A DNA stretch of 64,000 nt from the NCBI RefSeq assembly GCF_026262505.1, contig NC_067207.1, forward strand, positions 9,206,082 to 9,270,081, given 5' to 3'. The notes beneath the pieces were generated by a model, which saw nothing but the letters and a program-made list of their open reading frames with translations, did no database searches and had not been told where the DNA came from. Source of the DNA: Trichomonas vaginalis G3. Its lineage: Eukaryota > Parabasalia > Trichomonadida > Trichomonadidae. Shown piece by piece: positions 38,946 through 49,437 of the stretch. A program made the translations under genes and the position numbers. Position 1 is the stretch's first letter, and every line of letters begins with the position of its first letter.

Positions 38946-41900
38946 ATGAACAAAAACGGAACAGCTAAAATGAATGATAATCAAATTAGAGCAGAAGGTA
39001 GAAGGTTATTTAAACACTTCTATAACATTCCTGATGGTGTTAATCCTAAAACTCGTAGAAGCTATTTAAATGAAGCAATAGATGCATATGAGGGGTTTGA
39101 CATTTCATCAGAAAGTGAGAGATTAGCGAGAATGTTAAATGTTAATATTGATTTCTATTATTGTGATCCTCAACCAGAAGACGTGGACATAAATAAGGTA
39201 GACTTTCCATTAGTGGAATCAATAATGATAGATCCAGAATTTGAAACAGTAAATATTTTATTAACACAGAGTCCATGTGGAAAACTTCACGCTGACAGAA
39301 TAACAGACGTTGAAGCACTCACCGGCTATAAAGTTTGTCCATATTGTAAAGAAGAAGTTTATTCTATCCGTGATGACCCAGAAAGGAAAAACCAAAGAAG
39401 ATTTTTAAAGCATTGTGAGAAATGTAAAGAAAATAATGGAAGATTAATTCAAGACGTTCAGTTGCAAAAGACACAGCAACCATATGCACCACACATTATG
39501 AAACAGAAGATATATCAGTGGTTATTAGCTCACAATTTGCAGAAATATTATAAACCGACAAGATATTATATTACTTTTGACTTTGAAACATTAGAGACTA
39601 AAGAAGAATTACAACTTTCTGAGTGTGCAACTTTGAACGCTTACTTAAAACCATTCATGGTATCATCAACGGTTAAATTAAATGATAAAACGTATACGAG
39701 GAATTTTTGCTTAACTTCGAGTGATTCTTTTATTTCTGATTGGAATGAGTTTTTATTTTCAACCTGTTCATTAGTTGCTAAATCAAATATTGAACAATAT
39801 GAAGAATTATTGAAGCCGCAAACGGTGGGGACTTTGTCTCATACATTAAATGAAAAACAGAAGGAAGCATTTAAAGAACTTCTAGATGAGGAATTCAATA
39901 AAGTGAATATCATAGGTTTTAATTCGGGAAAGTTTGATTTAAATTTAATTCTTCATGATTTAAACACTGCAAAATGGAAAATAAAATCAATGCTGGGTTC
40001 ATCTTCACAATTTAAGCAAATCATCTTAAAGAAAACAAACGTTCCATATGAATTGAGATTTATTGACATCAGAAATTATATAGCGGGTGGGACATTAGAC
40101 CAATTCACTCAAGATTTCGGAAACAATAAATCACGTGTTAAATCCTTTTTCCCTTATCAATTCATCACGTGGGAAAATTACGAAGAAGAATTATATAAAG
40201 AGGAACCATTCACGAAAGATTCATTTTATTCAGCATTAACTCAAGAAACTATATCAGATAGTGATTATCAAATATATCTCAATGATGCTAAAAATTTTAA
40301 GAATAGATTAGAATATTTTATTCATTATTGCAATAAAGATGTTGAAATTATGATTGACCCAATCGATAAAATTATTGAAGAAACATTTGTTTATAAAATT
40401 GACACGCTTCATAATCTTTCTTTATCATCGAATGCTTCAATGATTCGTTACGCTTTAGCATATAAAGACTTTAATCCTAATGAAAAATATCCCGAGGAAG
40501 AGATAGAATCAAGTTTTGAATTAACGAAAAAGTATTGGAAATATAAAATTGAATCATATAAGAAACAAAATGAAAAAGCAGAAAGGGATACTAAAAATAA
40601 TGTTTCAATGGATGATTTTCAATACTATCACGATTTAATCTTTCATCTAAATGCAAAATGTGTGGTAAAGCGTTTACATATGCAAATAAACCAACATTGG
40701 ATAGAATCGATAATGAAAAACCACATACCAAAGAAAATTGTCAGTTAATGTGTTGTTATTGCAATGTCGTAAAATCAAATAAAGATGAAGATGTTCAACG
40801 TTTAAGAATCAATTTAAGAAATTATGCATTAAAAAATAATTTACCAATGACTTTCGATTCAGTTGAAGCTTATCACATTCTCCGTAATGGAATTACTGGT
40901 GGTCTATCAAATGTTCAACATAGAGTAAATCTTAAAGGAATCACGCACATTAATAAACTTTCATATAGTCCAGAAACTAAAACTGTATCAAATGAGGACA
41001 CTTCCAACATTATGACTCATTTCGTTGGTGTTGATTTTAATTCATTATATCCTTCATCATTTTCATCTAATCCTCATGATTTCATTCAATATACTGACCA
41101 TAAAATGTATATGCCGGGAAGATTGAATGGTGTTATCATTTGTGATACAGCAACAAAGAAAGCAAAAGCACTGGGAATTATTAGAAAGAAAAATACTTTA
41201 TTCGTGGCTGAAGTAAAGGGTCACATTGATGAAAAATACATTAATGATTACATAAACTTTTTACCAATAATAAGAAACTTAGATATTATCACAGATGAAA
41301 AAACAATTGGCAGTTTTATGTATAATTACATGAAATCAAACAATCTACCAGTTGACCAGAAACAGAGGAAATTAACTCAGTTAGCATCAACACACAACCA
41401 ATATCAACCATTTTCTTCTTATTATCTTTGGTATCTAATAGACAGATTTCATTTTATCATCGATGATATTCAATCAATTTTAACATTTACTAAAAACACT
41501 TGTTTTAATGAATTTGCGAACGAATTTATGAACGAAAGACAAAAGGCTGAATTAGAAGGAAATAAAGGAAAAAGTTTATTTTGCAAGATTTCGCTTAATG
41601 GATCATATGGTTACGATGCAATGAATACGCAAAATTACGCAAAGACTAAAATAATGAATGCACAGAAGGCACGCGTTGCATGTATGTCAAATAAGTTTAA
41701 AAACATAAGAGAAATAGGAGAGGATACGTATCAAGTGATGCTCAAAGATAGATTTTATAGATGTGATACATGTTTACAAGAGGCATTCTTCACTTTAGAT
41801 AATGCTAAATACTGGTATTTGGTTTTCATTTATGATTTTATGTATAAATGCTTGAATGTTAATCGTTTTCATTTCATTGAAGGTGATACTGATTCATCTT

Positions 41901-42412
41901 ATTGGGCTATTGCTGGCGATCCAAATCTTCCTAACACTCAAGCATTTCAAGCAATTGTTACCGATAAACAATTTTATGATAAAAACATTTTCAAATTCGC
42001 ACTATTTGATTTCTTCTGTTTTGATGAGAAATTTAAACCTAAATTAAAGAATAAAGCTGAAGAAAAAGCACATGAGAAGAAGATATTGGGTTTAGCAATT
42101 GAGAAACAAGGTGATAACATGGTTGCTTTATGCCCTAAGTGTTATACATCATTCAACGGTTCAATTGATGGAAGTGATTTTAAAAAGATTGCACAAAAAA
42201 TGAAAGGTGTTAGTTTACGACAAAATAAACAATTAACACCTAAAAATTATTTGGATATAATAAATGATAAACTGATATTTGATGGTCAGAATATTAATTT
42301 ACAACTTAAAAACGGGTCAATGACTCGCTTAACAATCGGTAAGACTGCATTAACAGGAGCACACACTAAGGCTGTATGTTGTGAAAATGGATGTTGTATG
42401 CCATTTATTTAA
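38946..42412 (+). pseudogene. Protein-primed type DNA polymerase B (lineage B)
   Basis: The start is the ATG at 38946. The exonuclease motifs are visible: ITFDFETLE (Exo I), NIIGFNSGKFDLNLILHDL (Exo II) and YFIHYCNKDVEIM (Exo III). The polymerase motifs follow: GVDFNSLYPSSF (A), KISLNGSYGYD (B) and EGDTDSSYW (C). Between the exonuclease and polymerase domains, around 40655-40790, an HNH-like zinc signature is found (CxxC, PTLDRIDN, HTKENCQLMCCYCN). An N-terminal CPYCKEE...CEKC zinc pair is near residue 135. Polinton polB copies the linear genome from terminal-protein primers. The gene has about one break. Confidence 0.85.
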
Positions 42413-44160
42413 TACAATTTAAAAACGTAGGGGTTGAGTCATGAATTTAAAATTTTATTTTTAATAAAATGCCACAGAAGAGACAAAAGGAACCGTTAAT
42501 GATGTGATTCAATATGTAAATAATGGTTTTGATACTATGATTCAAAGAGGTGGGCACCCTTAAACATTTATTTTATTTTTTATAAATGGATAACGTAGAT
42601 TTAGAAATTTTAATTGATGATTTATATAATTTATCAAAATTTTCTTAATTATTATGAATTAAAAATCATATCTCAAAAACATAATAAACAAATAACAGGT
42701 GATGATATGGATTATTATTATCCGTATTATAAAAATGAAATTTTGAAATATCATGATAAAATAATTTCTAAAATTAAAGACAAAATTAAAAAATAATGAA
42801 TATACAAAGGGAAAACTAAATCACAACTTAAACAATTGAAAGATTTCAAAAATAAAGTATTAAACAGAAGAAGATATTGATGAATTATAGAAATTATATA
42901 ATCCTGAGCCGCAAAGCCAAAGGAACAAAAGCCAAAGAAGAAAAAGCCGAAACAACACCAAAAGAGAAAGTAGCAAATGTTCAACAGCTAAAGGTGCAAA
43001 ACGCCCAGGTCCTTCAGACCATAAATGATGCACAAGCTTTAATTTATGATTCATTAGTTTAAACCATATTCAGCCCGACTTTTAAATGAAGATCAACTTT
43101 TGGAATTCATCCTTCAACATAAACTCGAAGGGGAAAGTATATCAAATCTTTATATACAGCATATTTAAAACAAATGAATAGAATACATCAGAATTAATGA
43201 AGGGAAGAATGAAATCCAAAACTTCATCATCCAAAATCAAAGCAGATAAAATTAAATCACTTGCAATACCAAAAACCTCCAACGGTAGTACCTCCTCTTC
43301 AGTTAATTCTTCATCATTCACTTTATTATACTCCATTTCAAACATTAAAGAAGCAAAAAGATTTTAAAAAGGATTTCAAAATATTAATAAACCAACTGAC
43401 CCAAAAATTCAACCGTTAAAGGAAAAATTTAGTCGCCCTTCATTTGCACCATATCCATATTCATACGAAAATAGATCATCTGGAATATTCAAAAGGAAAC
43501 GTTACTTATTTATTTGCCATTAACATTAATACTAGATATTTATATTGCATTCCGGTGAAAGGGAAAACAGAACAGGAACAAGAAGAGCTATTCAATACTT
43601 ACTAGATCATGAAAGAGTAGATAATATAAGGGGTGATGGTGATAAAGGATTTCAGGCAGCTATGATTCATTATTTCCACAAATTAATTTTTACTTCTCAT
43701 CCTCTCCATATACGTTTCATAATAAAATAGTTGATGCGGTAATGAGAACTCTTAGAGATGCGTTAGGGGTTAACGGTCAGATATACTGGATGGAAATCAT
43801 GACTCCATCATACAGCAGTTAGTATATTATTACAATAATACATGGCATAGAACTATAAACATGAAACAGTGGAAATGAAAAAATGATATTTCAAAAGAAT
43901 GGGAATATATTAGAAAGCAAATGGAAAGGTTGAATGATGTTAAACGTGAACAAATTAATTCAGGGCTCATGAATTTAAACAAGGGGATAAAGTTTTGATT
44001 CATCTCGATTATGGAAAACTGATAAATCAATGACAAAAAGAAGACGAAGATTTGACACAATAGCTGAATTTGTTAGATATTTAACGGTAATGTATTAGTT
44101 GAAGTTGCAATAAATTAATAGAAATTCCAATTTATTTTATTACTCCATTATATTTTAAAT
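42413..44160 (+). pseudogene. Decayed gene block with integrase relic
   Basis: The block contains short coding remnants after B-type promoter tracts (starts near 42467, 42586). At about 43380-44100 are segments resembling a Polinton (rve-type) integrase core, such as LDHERVDNIRGDGD and YTFHNKIVDAVMRTLRDALG. This gene is needed for insertion, so the element is dead here. The block has many breaks. A Lys/Ala/Glu-rich stretch is near 42,900-43,010. I describe only the block. Confidence 0.5.
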
Positions 44161-44469
44161 AATATTTAATTTTTTTATTTCGTAAGAAATGAGTGACAAC
44201 AAAGCGGCCAAGAGTCCAGACAATGAATAAAAAAGAAACTAAACAGAATTAAATCAAAAATATGCTATTACAAAAAGAAGCCGCAATGCGGTGGGCTGAA
44301 AACGATAAAGAGAGGAAAGAAATAATCGAAAAATTAGAAACTACCGTTCAATCCTTAAACTGAGTGAAGCAAAAATAAAAAGAATTTAATAGAATAAATA
44401 AATTGATTGGAAGAGATGAATTTAATAAAGATGAATTTTTAACTCAATCCAAATTTAATTTTTTATTCC
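44161..44469. other. Relic region with B-type promoter
   Basis: A promoter-like tract TTTTTTATTTCGTAAGAA precedes an ATG near 44189, identical in style to that at ~55870-55890. What follows is a short, broken Lys/Glu-rich coding remnant. There are no other features. Confidence 0.4.
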
Positions 44470-44610
44470 TCATCTTCTTTCCATCATCACTGCATAACCA
44501 CATCTTCTCGGTTTTCGTGGTTTGTTGTTTTTAATTAGTTCTTGCATCATTTTTATCATTTCCTCCCTTGTTATGATTCGTGGTAAATTTTGAGCTTGTG
44601 GGGTATCCAT
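44470..44610 (-). CDS. Small basic protein (46 aa)
   Basis: An intact minus-strand ORF runs from the ATG at 44610 to a stop at 44470. It is preceded by an AT tract (TTTTATTTTTATATAA on its own strand), as for other B genes. It has a helix (REEMIKMMQELIKNN) and a basic C-terminus (KPRKPRRCGY). It might be a small DNA-binding or virion protein, but this is inference from charge only. Confidence 0.45.
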   Translation of the reverse strand: MDTPQAQNLPRIITREEMIKMMQELIKNNKPRKPRRCGYAVMMERR

Positions 44611-44640
44611 TTATATAAAAATAAAATTTTGTTATCAGTT

Positions 44641-44936
44641 ATTTCATCGTAAATGTTTTGTCATGATTTCATCGTAAATGTTTTGTCATGACTTCATCGT
44701 AAATGTTTTGTCATGATTTCATCGTAAATGTTTTGTCATGACTTCATCGTAAATGTTTTGTCATGATTTCATCGTAAACACTTTGTCATGATTTCATCGT
44801 AAATGTTTTGTCATGACTTCATCGTAAATGTTTTGTCATGATTTCATCGTAAATGTTTTGTCATGATTTCATCGTAAATGTTTTGTCATGATTTCATCGT
44901 AAATGTTTTGTCATGATTTCATCGTAAATGTTTTGT
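44641..44936. repeat. 25-bp minisatellite, ~12 copies
   Basis: The unit is ATTTCATCGTAAATGTTTTG + TCATG, repeated almost perfectly about 12 times. One base alternates between units (GATTTC versus GACTTC), giving a partial 50-bp higher-order period, and one unit has AAACACTTTG. The array follows the small gene at 44610 and stands at the border of the inserted block. Confidence 0.95.
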
Positions 44937-45034
44937 GAATGTCTTACAAACACGTATGAATATCTTATGCGGTGGGAAGCCAGATGGAAATAAATTTACG
45001 TCAAATATGCAATTTATAAAAACCTATGTCGACA

Positions 45035-45108
45035 GGCTATGTAGCACAGTGGTCTAAGGTGGTGTTATGGAGGGGTCAGGGTCTGTGGTTCGAACCGCGA
45101 CAGCGCCG
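45035..45108 (+). tRNA. tRNA-like sequence, degenerate (pseudo-tRNA or tRNA-derived)
   Basis: TAGCACAGTGG (45042-45052) fits the Pol III A box TRGYNNARNNG exactly. GTTCGAACC (45088-45096) fits the B box. The spacing is normal for a tRNA and a T-run follows at 45111. GGC/GCC ends could form part of an acceptor stem, but the D, anticodon and T stems pair badly, so I do not name an anticodon. It is probably a tRNA fossil or the head of a tRNA-derived SINE. Confidence 0.4.
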
Positions 45109-45224
45109 TATTTTCTTATTTTCTTTGTTTGTCTTGTTTGTCGTGAATAAAAAGTGTCATAAAAGTGCTCTATCTTCCACGGGAATAAATAAAAAATTTA
45201 CTTTATTTCTTCTTTATTTCTTTG

Positions 45225-45309
45225 TTTTGGGTGGTTGACTTGGGAAAGGATGGGATGAGAGGGGTTTTGGGTGGTTGACTTGGGAAAGGATGGGATGAGA
45301 GGGGTTTTG
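45225..45309. repeat. 40-bp tandem duplication
   Basis: GGTGGTTGACTTGGGAAAGG + ATGGGATGAGAGGGGTTTTG occurs twice in tandem. It is G-rich on the plus strand and noncoding. It lies 90 bp from the left end of the TIR unit. Confidence 0.85.
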
Positions 45310-45395
45310 CCGTTTTTTCTCAGCCGAAATCAATGATTTTTTCATTTTTGGAATCCTTAGCGAATGAGGAATCTTTTCTCTCGTGGAAGCTTTGA

Positions 45396-46565
45396 CCAAA
45401 AATAATGTTTAGGTGAAGAGGTGAGATTTCACCCGTTTTTTCACCTCTTTTTTCACAAGCGTTTTACATGAATTGTACGATGTATATTTGAAATCCTAAA
45501 CAATTTCGTAGCTTCTATTTCTTCTTTTAGTACATCGAATGTTTTAATCATGCCGAAAGTCTTTTTATATTTCTTCTTGACGTCAGACAGAAGGAAATCT
45601 TCTGTTGTTGGATAGTTTTTATTAAGAAATGTCAACATATCCATTTTATCTTCTGCTAGCTTTTCTGCTTCTTTCTTTAAGTCTGCATAGTCGTTTCGCA
45701 TTCTTTCTATCTCTTTGACTGAGTAGTTATATTTTCTTATTGCTGCTTTACATTTTGAACATTGCGGCATCGTTTTTGCGTTATACATTGAAATAAAACC
45801 AGCTAGAACAACTAAGGCGTCAATGGTTTTCTTTAACTCAAAAGCTGCTGGTTTTATCTGTTCATTCCATACTTTACCTCTTCTATCTTTATCTCTTATC
45901 TGCCATACACATTTTGCAACTAATGAAACAAAGTTATCGTATGTCTTAAATTCTTCGGATTTGTAAAGGTCAGAAATATTTTTATAAACCATGTCGCAAT
46001 TTTTGTCCATAACTTTATGGTTGCAATGAAAACCAAGGAATTCATAATTTACTTTACGTATGAATTTCTTAATTTCTACTGAGTCAGTTGCTTTGACTTC
46101 AATTTCGTCGAATTCAGGAATAGTTAGTTTTTGCTGCTGAATTTCAGGTAGTTTAGGCAAATGGTCGATGAGGTCCTCCATTTCATAAAGATATTGTTCA
46201 TTTGTTTCATCTTTCGCACTACAGTCTAAATTACTTGTTAAAAGTTCTTGCTTTATCTTCTGGATTTCTGTTTCAAAAGTATATGAAGAAGGAATAAAGC
46301 TTTTCATCTCTACCAACATTGACGTAGGATTCATGACTAGCGAGTTTGGTGCTGTAGTTGTGGACAGAGTCCCACCGTTCGTGGCTTGAATTGTTGTTGT
46401 GCCGATTGTTGAAATCATATCTTTTATACAAAATAAAAATAATTTTAAAACTAACTTTAAAACTAACTTTATTTTTTCTATCATAAGGAAATTCATGAAA
46501 ATTCGTGAGGGTGAAAAAACAGGTGAAATCTCACCTCTTCACCTCAATTATATTTTTGGTGAATT
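45396..46565. mobile_element. Single-gene unit flanked by inverted repeats (copy 2)
   Basis: The gene at 45453-46418 is bracketed by ~55-bp inverted repeats. The left repeat (45396-45452) contains CCAAAAATAATGTTTAGGTG + AAGAGGTGAGATTTCACC; the right repeat (46505-46565), read in reverse, begins GAATTCACCAAAAATATAATT and continues with the same AGGTGAAGAGGTGAGATTTCACC. The repeats share their outer GAATTCA-CAAAAATATA with copy 1 (1993-3427), while the inner part differs (GGTGA words instead of GGTAGA/TAACCTC). The gene is conserved, but the ends have diverged in the iteron part. Confidence 0.6.
45453..46418 (-). CDS. Unknown protein of the TIR-flanked unit (321 aa), copy 2
   Basis: The ATG at 46418 (MISTIGTTTIQ) follows an AT promoter tract; earlier in-frame starts lie in that tract. 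The protein matches the 303-aa protein at 2309-3220 almost residue for residue from NSLVMNP to the HVKRL C-terminus, with an extra ~20 N-terminal residues. The CNHKVMDKNC and CSKCKAA pairs are kept. A protein conserved this closely in two places, when flanking sequences differ, suggests selection or recent transfer. It reads whole. Confidence 0.7.
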   Translation of the reverse strand: MISTIGTTTIQATNGGTLSTTTAPNSLVMNPTSMLVEMKSFIPSSYTFETEIQKIKQELLTSNLDCSAKDETNEQYLYEMEDLIDHLPKLPEIQQQKLTIPEFDEIEVKATDSVEIKKFIRKVNYEFLGFHCNHKVMDKNCDMVYKNISDLYKSEEFKTYDNFVSLVAKCVWQIRDKDRRGKVWNEQIKPAAFELKKTIDALVVLAGFISMYNAKTMPQCSKCKAAIRKYNYSVKEIERMRNDYADLKKEAEKLAEDKMDMLTFLNKNYPTTEDFLLSDVKKKYKKTFGMIKTFDVLKEEIEATKLFRISNIHRTIHVKRL

Positions 46566-46586
46566 CAATAAAAATAAATGGTTCAT

Positions 46587-47249
46587 TTACTCACAATATT
46601 TTTGTACAAAACGACCCCAAACTTTTAACTTCTTTTCTGCAGTTTCTAATGCTATCTTAGCGAGTTCATATTCTCTAAATTCTCTCTTTAAATCTTCTTG
46701 TTCCCATTGGTCTAGTTCGTATGGAGAATCTCTATAACCATAACATATCTCACGTTCATGTTCTAATTGTTTTTCGCACATTTTTCTAACTTCTTCTTCA
46801 AACAAATGTTTAGCATTTTCTAATGTATCTTCGAGTTCTTCTTCATCTAACTTCTCATGAACTTTCTTGTCTATGGAGTCCATAATTTTTCCAACTGCTA
46901 TGCAATATTTTGGAGAAGCCCACATTGCTATATAGTTTATAAGTCTTGGGTCTACATATGTTCCTCTAACCTGTTTGATTTCATCAGGAATTCCTGCATG
47001 AATTTTGTATAAAAAGCAACAGTCCGAATTCCGGCGGTTGCTATATTCTTCACAAAACGCCTTATAATACTCTTCCCAGGACTTATTTTCCAACAACTTT
47101 CTAAAGTCTTTCCTAAACTGCTGACACATCTTTGTTGCATTAATGTAACCATCCTTGTCTCTACGTAAGACTTCAATACCATTATAAGTGCCTTTTGTGA
47201 ATGTTTCGCCATTAGATTTGTTCGTGAACGTCTGTGCTTCGACTGACAT
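46587..47249 (-). CDS. KilA-N domain protein (220 aa)
   Basis: The ATG is at 47249 (MSVEAQTF); the frame upstream is promoter-like. The KilA-N domain spans ~15-125, with the canonical DGYINATKMC and the C-terminal GTYVDPRLINYIAMWASPKY. A long acidic coiled coil follows (KLDEEELEDTLENAKHLFEEEVRKMCEKQ). KilA-N is a DNA-binding domain common in large DNA viruses, phages and trichomonad genomes; a regulator role is likely. It is next to the TIR unit and transcribed in the same direction. The frame is intact. It shares a promoter tract (TAATTTTAAAACTAACTTTA) with the neighbouring gene. Confidence 0.85.
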   Translation of the reverse strand: MSVEAQTFTNKSNGETFTKGTYNGIEVLRRDKDGYINATKMCQQFRKDFRKLLENKSWEEYYKAFCEEYSNRRNSDCCFLYKIHAGIPDEIKQVRGTYVDPRLINYIAMWASPKYCIAVGKIMDSIDKKVHEKLDEEELEDTLENAKHLFEEEVRKMCEKQLEHEREICYGYRDSPYELDQWEQEDLKREFREYELAKIALETAEKKLKVWGRFVQKYCE

Positions 47250-47526
47250 TTCTGTTCTTACATACAAAATAAAAAAAATAAAAATAATTTTAAAACTAAC
47301 TTTATTTTTGGGCTGCATCAAATTTCCTGTGTTGTTGTCAAAATGTCATGTTGTCATCATTTTTCAGAGAAGTTAATTAACCGAGTGACACATGGTGACG
47401 TAGTGACACCTTCAGTTCTTCAAAAATAATTAATTATTGAATAACCTGAAAACATTAACGTAAAAATATATTTCTGCAGTTCATCCATTACTTCATTACC
47501 TAATTAATTACAGACATAAAATATAT

Positions 47527-48684
47527 TTAGTTCATTCGGTACCATGCAAATACAGTCACAAATGGTGGCATATAATCTGCACCCGAGCCTGTTGGATTTG
47601 TTGTGAAAGTATGGACATGATTTCCTCCCGGTTCAGTTTGTCGAAAAGTCTTTTTTGTTGAATCGTTATAAGCTGGAGATAAAACATCATTGCCAGCTTC
47701 ATAGTCTGAGTTCTATAATGGGTGGTCTCTTAATGAGTGGCTATGATCGCCAGAAAAGTTTGTAGTTCCCGTATGAGTGTGCGGTGGAAGGTTTGCTTCT
47801 TTAATTTTCTTCGAACCTCCTGTTTGCTTTGAATATCTAGCACAGTATAAGAATTTATCTACAATCTGCTTCCACATACCAAAACCTAAAACTGTTGCTG
47901 GATTTGTTGAATTCATTGACGTATAAATAGAACCAACAGGATATAATGTTTGAAGTATTTCATTTTTCATGCTTGTAATCACATCATTTACTTCCGACTT
48001 CTTTGCATAATTTTCATCAACATAAGTTTTATCTGCTTTAAGGTCTAAACATCCTGAAACCCATTCTGTATCAGCTTTAACTTTAAAAGTCTCCGATGTC
48101 CATTCATGATACCATTCAACCTTTTCTTTAATTTCATTATCTTTTTCATCAACATAAGTTTTATCTGCTTTAAGGTCTAAACATCCTGAAACCCATCCTG
48201 TATCAGCTTTAACTTTAAAAGTCTCCGATGTCCATTCATGATACCATTCAACCTTTTCTTTAATTTCATTATCTTTTTCATCAACATAAACCAAATTTGC
48301 CTTCTTATTTAACTCATTATCCACATATTCCTTATCCACCTTCGTCATTATGTCGTTTAGGAAACCTTCTATGAATTCCTCATTTAAATTAAATCTTCCA
48401 ATCTTCAAAACTTTAGGAAATGCATTTAATGCGTAATATCTCTGTTCTTCTGGTGGAATTGATGTTATATCATCCGTTATTCCTTTAATTTTTGAATTCA
48501 TAAATAAAATTTCTTTTATATTTGATATCACTGCACCACCTTTGCAAACGAATTCGAAATGGTCATTTTTCAATACTATCTCCAAATCTCCATATTTCAA
48601 CCTTTGCGTTTGTTCTGCCGTCTTTGAATTATATGCATATATGGCGTATGTAATAAGTTGTTGTGGTTGCTGTTGTTTAATCAT
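47527..48684 (-). pseudogene. Phage tail-fibre/collar-like protein (left arm)
   Basis: The gene starts at 48684. The N-terminal ~110 residues form a base domain. A shaft follows with KADKxYVDxxLxxK-type heptads and a 44-residue module (EKVEWYHEWTSETFKVKAD...SGCLDLKADKTYVD) present twice (132 bp in DNA). The C-terminal domain has YPVGSIYTSMNSTNPATVL, a FLYCARYSKQTGG segment, HTHTG and HSHS metal-binding-type pairs, and ends with a YMPPFVTVFAWYRMN-type sequence. This is the collar/gp10-gp12-like domain of phage tail fibres, which binds receptors. It has about one break. Confidence 0.8.
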
Positions 48685-48708
48685 TTATTATGATTTAAAA
48701 ATAAATAT

Positions 48709-49418
48709 TTAATCCATTATCTCATCAGCTATTTTCTCTATTTGAAATTGCCATAATATTTCATTCATAAATTCTAAATCACAATCAAATAGGTCAGTTA
48801 TTCTAAATTTAATATTTGATAAATCTTTTGAATGAAGAATAAATGAATTCCCGGATAATTGAAACGGATATGATAAAGAAAATGTGTTTAAGTTGATGGA
48901 TAAAATGTTTTGTATTGATGGGTAAGAGTTAGGGTCTAATGTTTGATGTGAAAATCTCATTGGGGTATTAACTTTATCACATTTGATTAAAATGAAATTG
49001 GAACCAGTGTCAGAATACAAAACATCCCCAACATCTTTTTCAAAATTTAATATCCCCAACAATGAACGAAGATGAGGAGTACAAAATTTAATTTTCAGGG
49101 AAATTTAATAAGGTTATTTATTTCATCAAGTTCAAAAAGTTTATCGGGTTTTGATTTAAAATTTTCTTCATACCATACGATAAATGATTCATTTAAATAA
49201 CTTAAAATCATGTTAATATCCCATTTCGCTATCACATTATTTATATACATATCATACGTTTTTTCAAGGTCATCTTTAATAAATGATATATAATCTGAAG
49301 GGTCTAAAAGAATGGGATTAAATTTACCACTCACAGAAACGAGAGTAACATTATAAATTCCGCTAACTGTTAAATTTAATTCACAGTTATTATTCGAAAT
49401 AATATTGATAATTGACAT
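48709..49418 (-). pseudogene. Beta-rich structural-type protein (left arm)
   Basis: The start is the ATG at 49418 (MSIINIISNNN). The N-terminal half is a beta/helix mix, and the C-terminal half (INLNTFSLSYPFQLSGNSFI) has the same pattern as the lineage A block 6611-7415. It is divergent from 49438 by a 19-bp gap. It may be a minor capsid or penton-type component; that rests on position and pattern only. It has about one break. Confidence 0.45.
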
Positions 49419-49437
49419 TTTTATTACGATTAAAAAT

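Noticed and set aside
40655-40790. Intein in polB
   Set aside because: No intein splice-site blocks (N-terminal Cys/Ser block, C-terminal HN) are visible; only an HNH-like signature is.
44641-44936. CRISPR-like array
   Set aside because: Units are contiguous 25-bp repeats with no spacers; this is a minisatellite in a eukaryote.
45035-45108. Functional tRNA with a named anticodon
   Set aside because: The promoter boxes fit but the D, anticodon and T stems do not pair, so no anticodon can be assigned.
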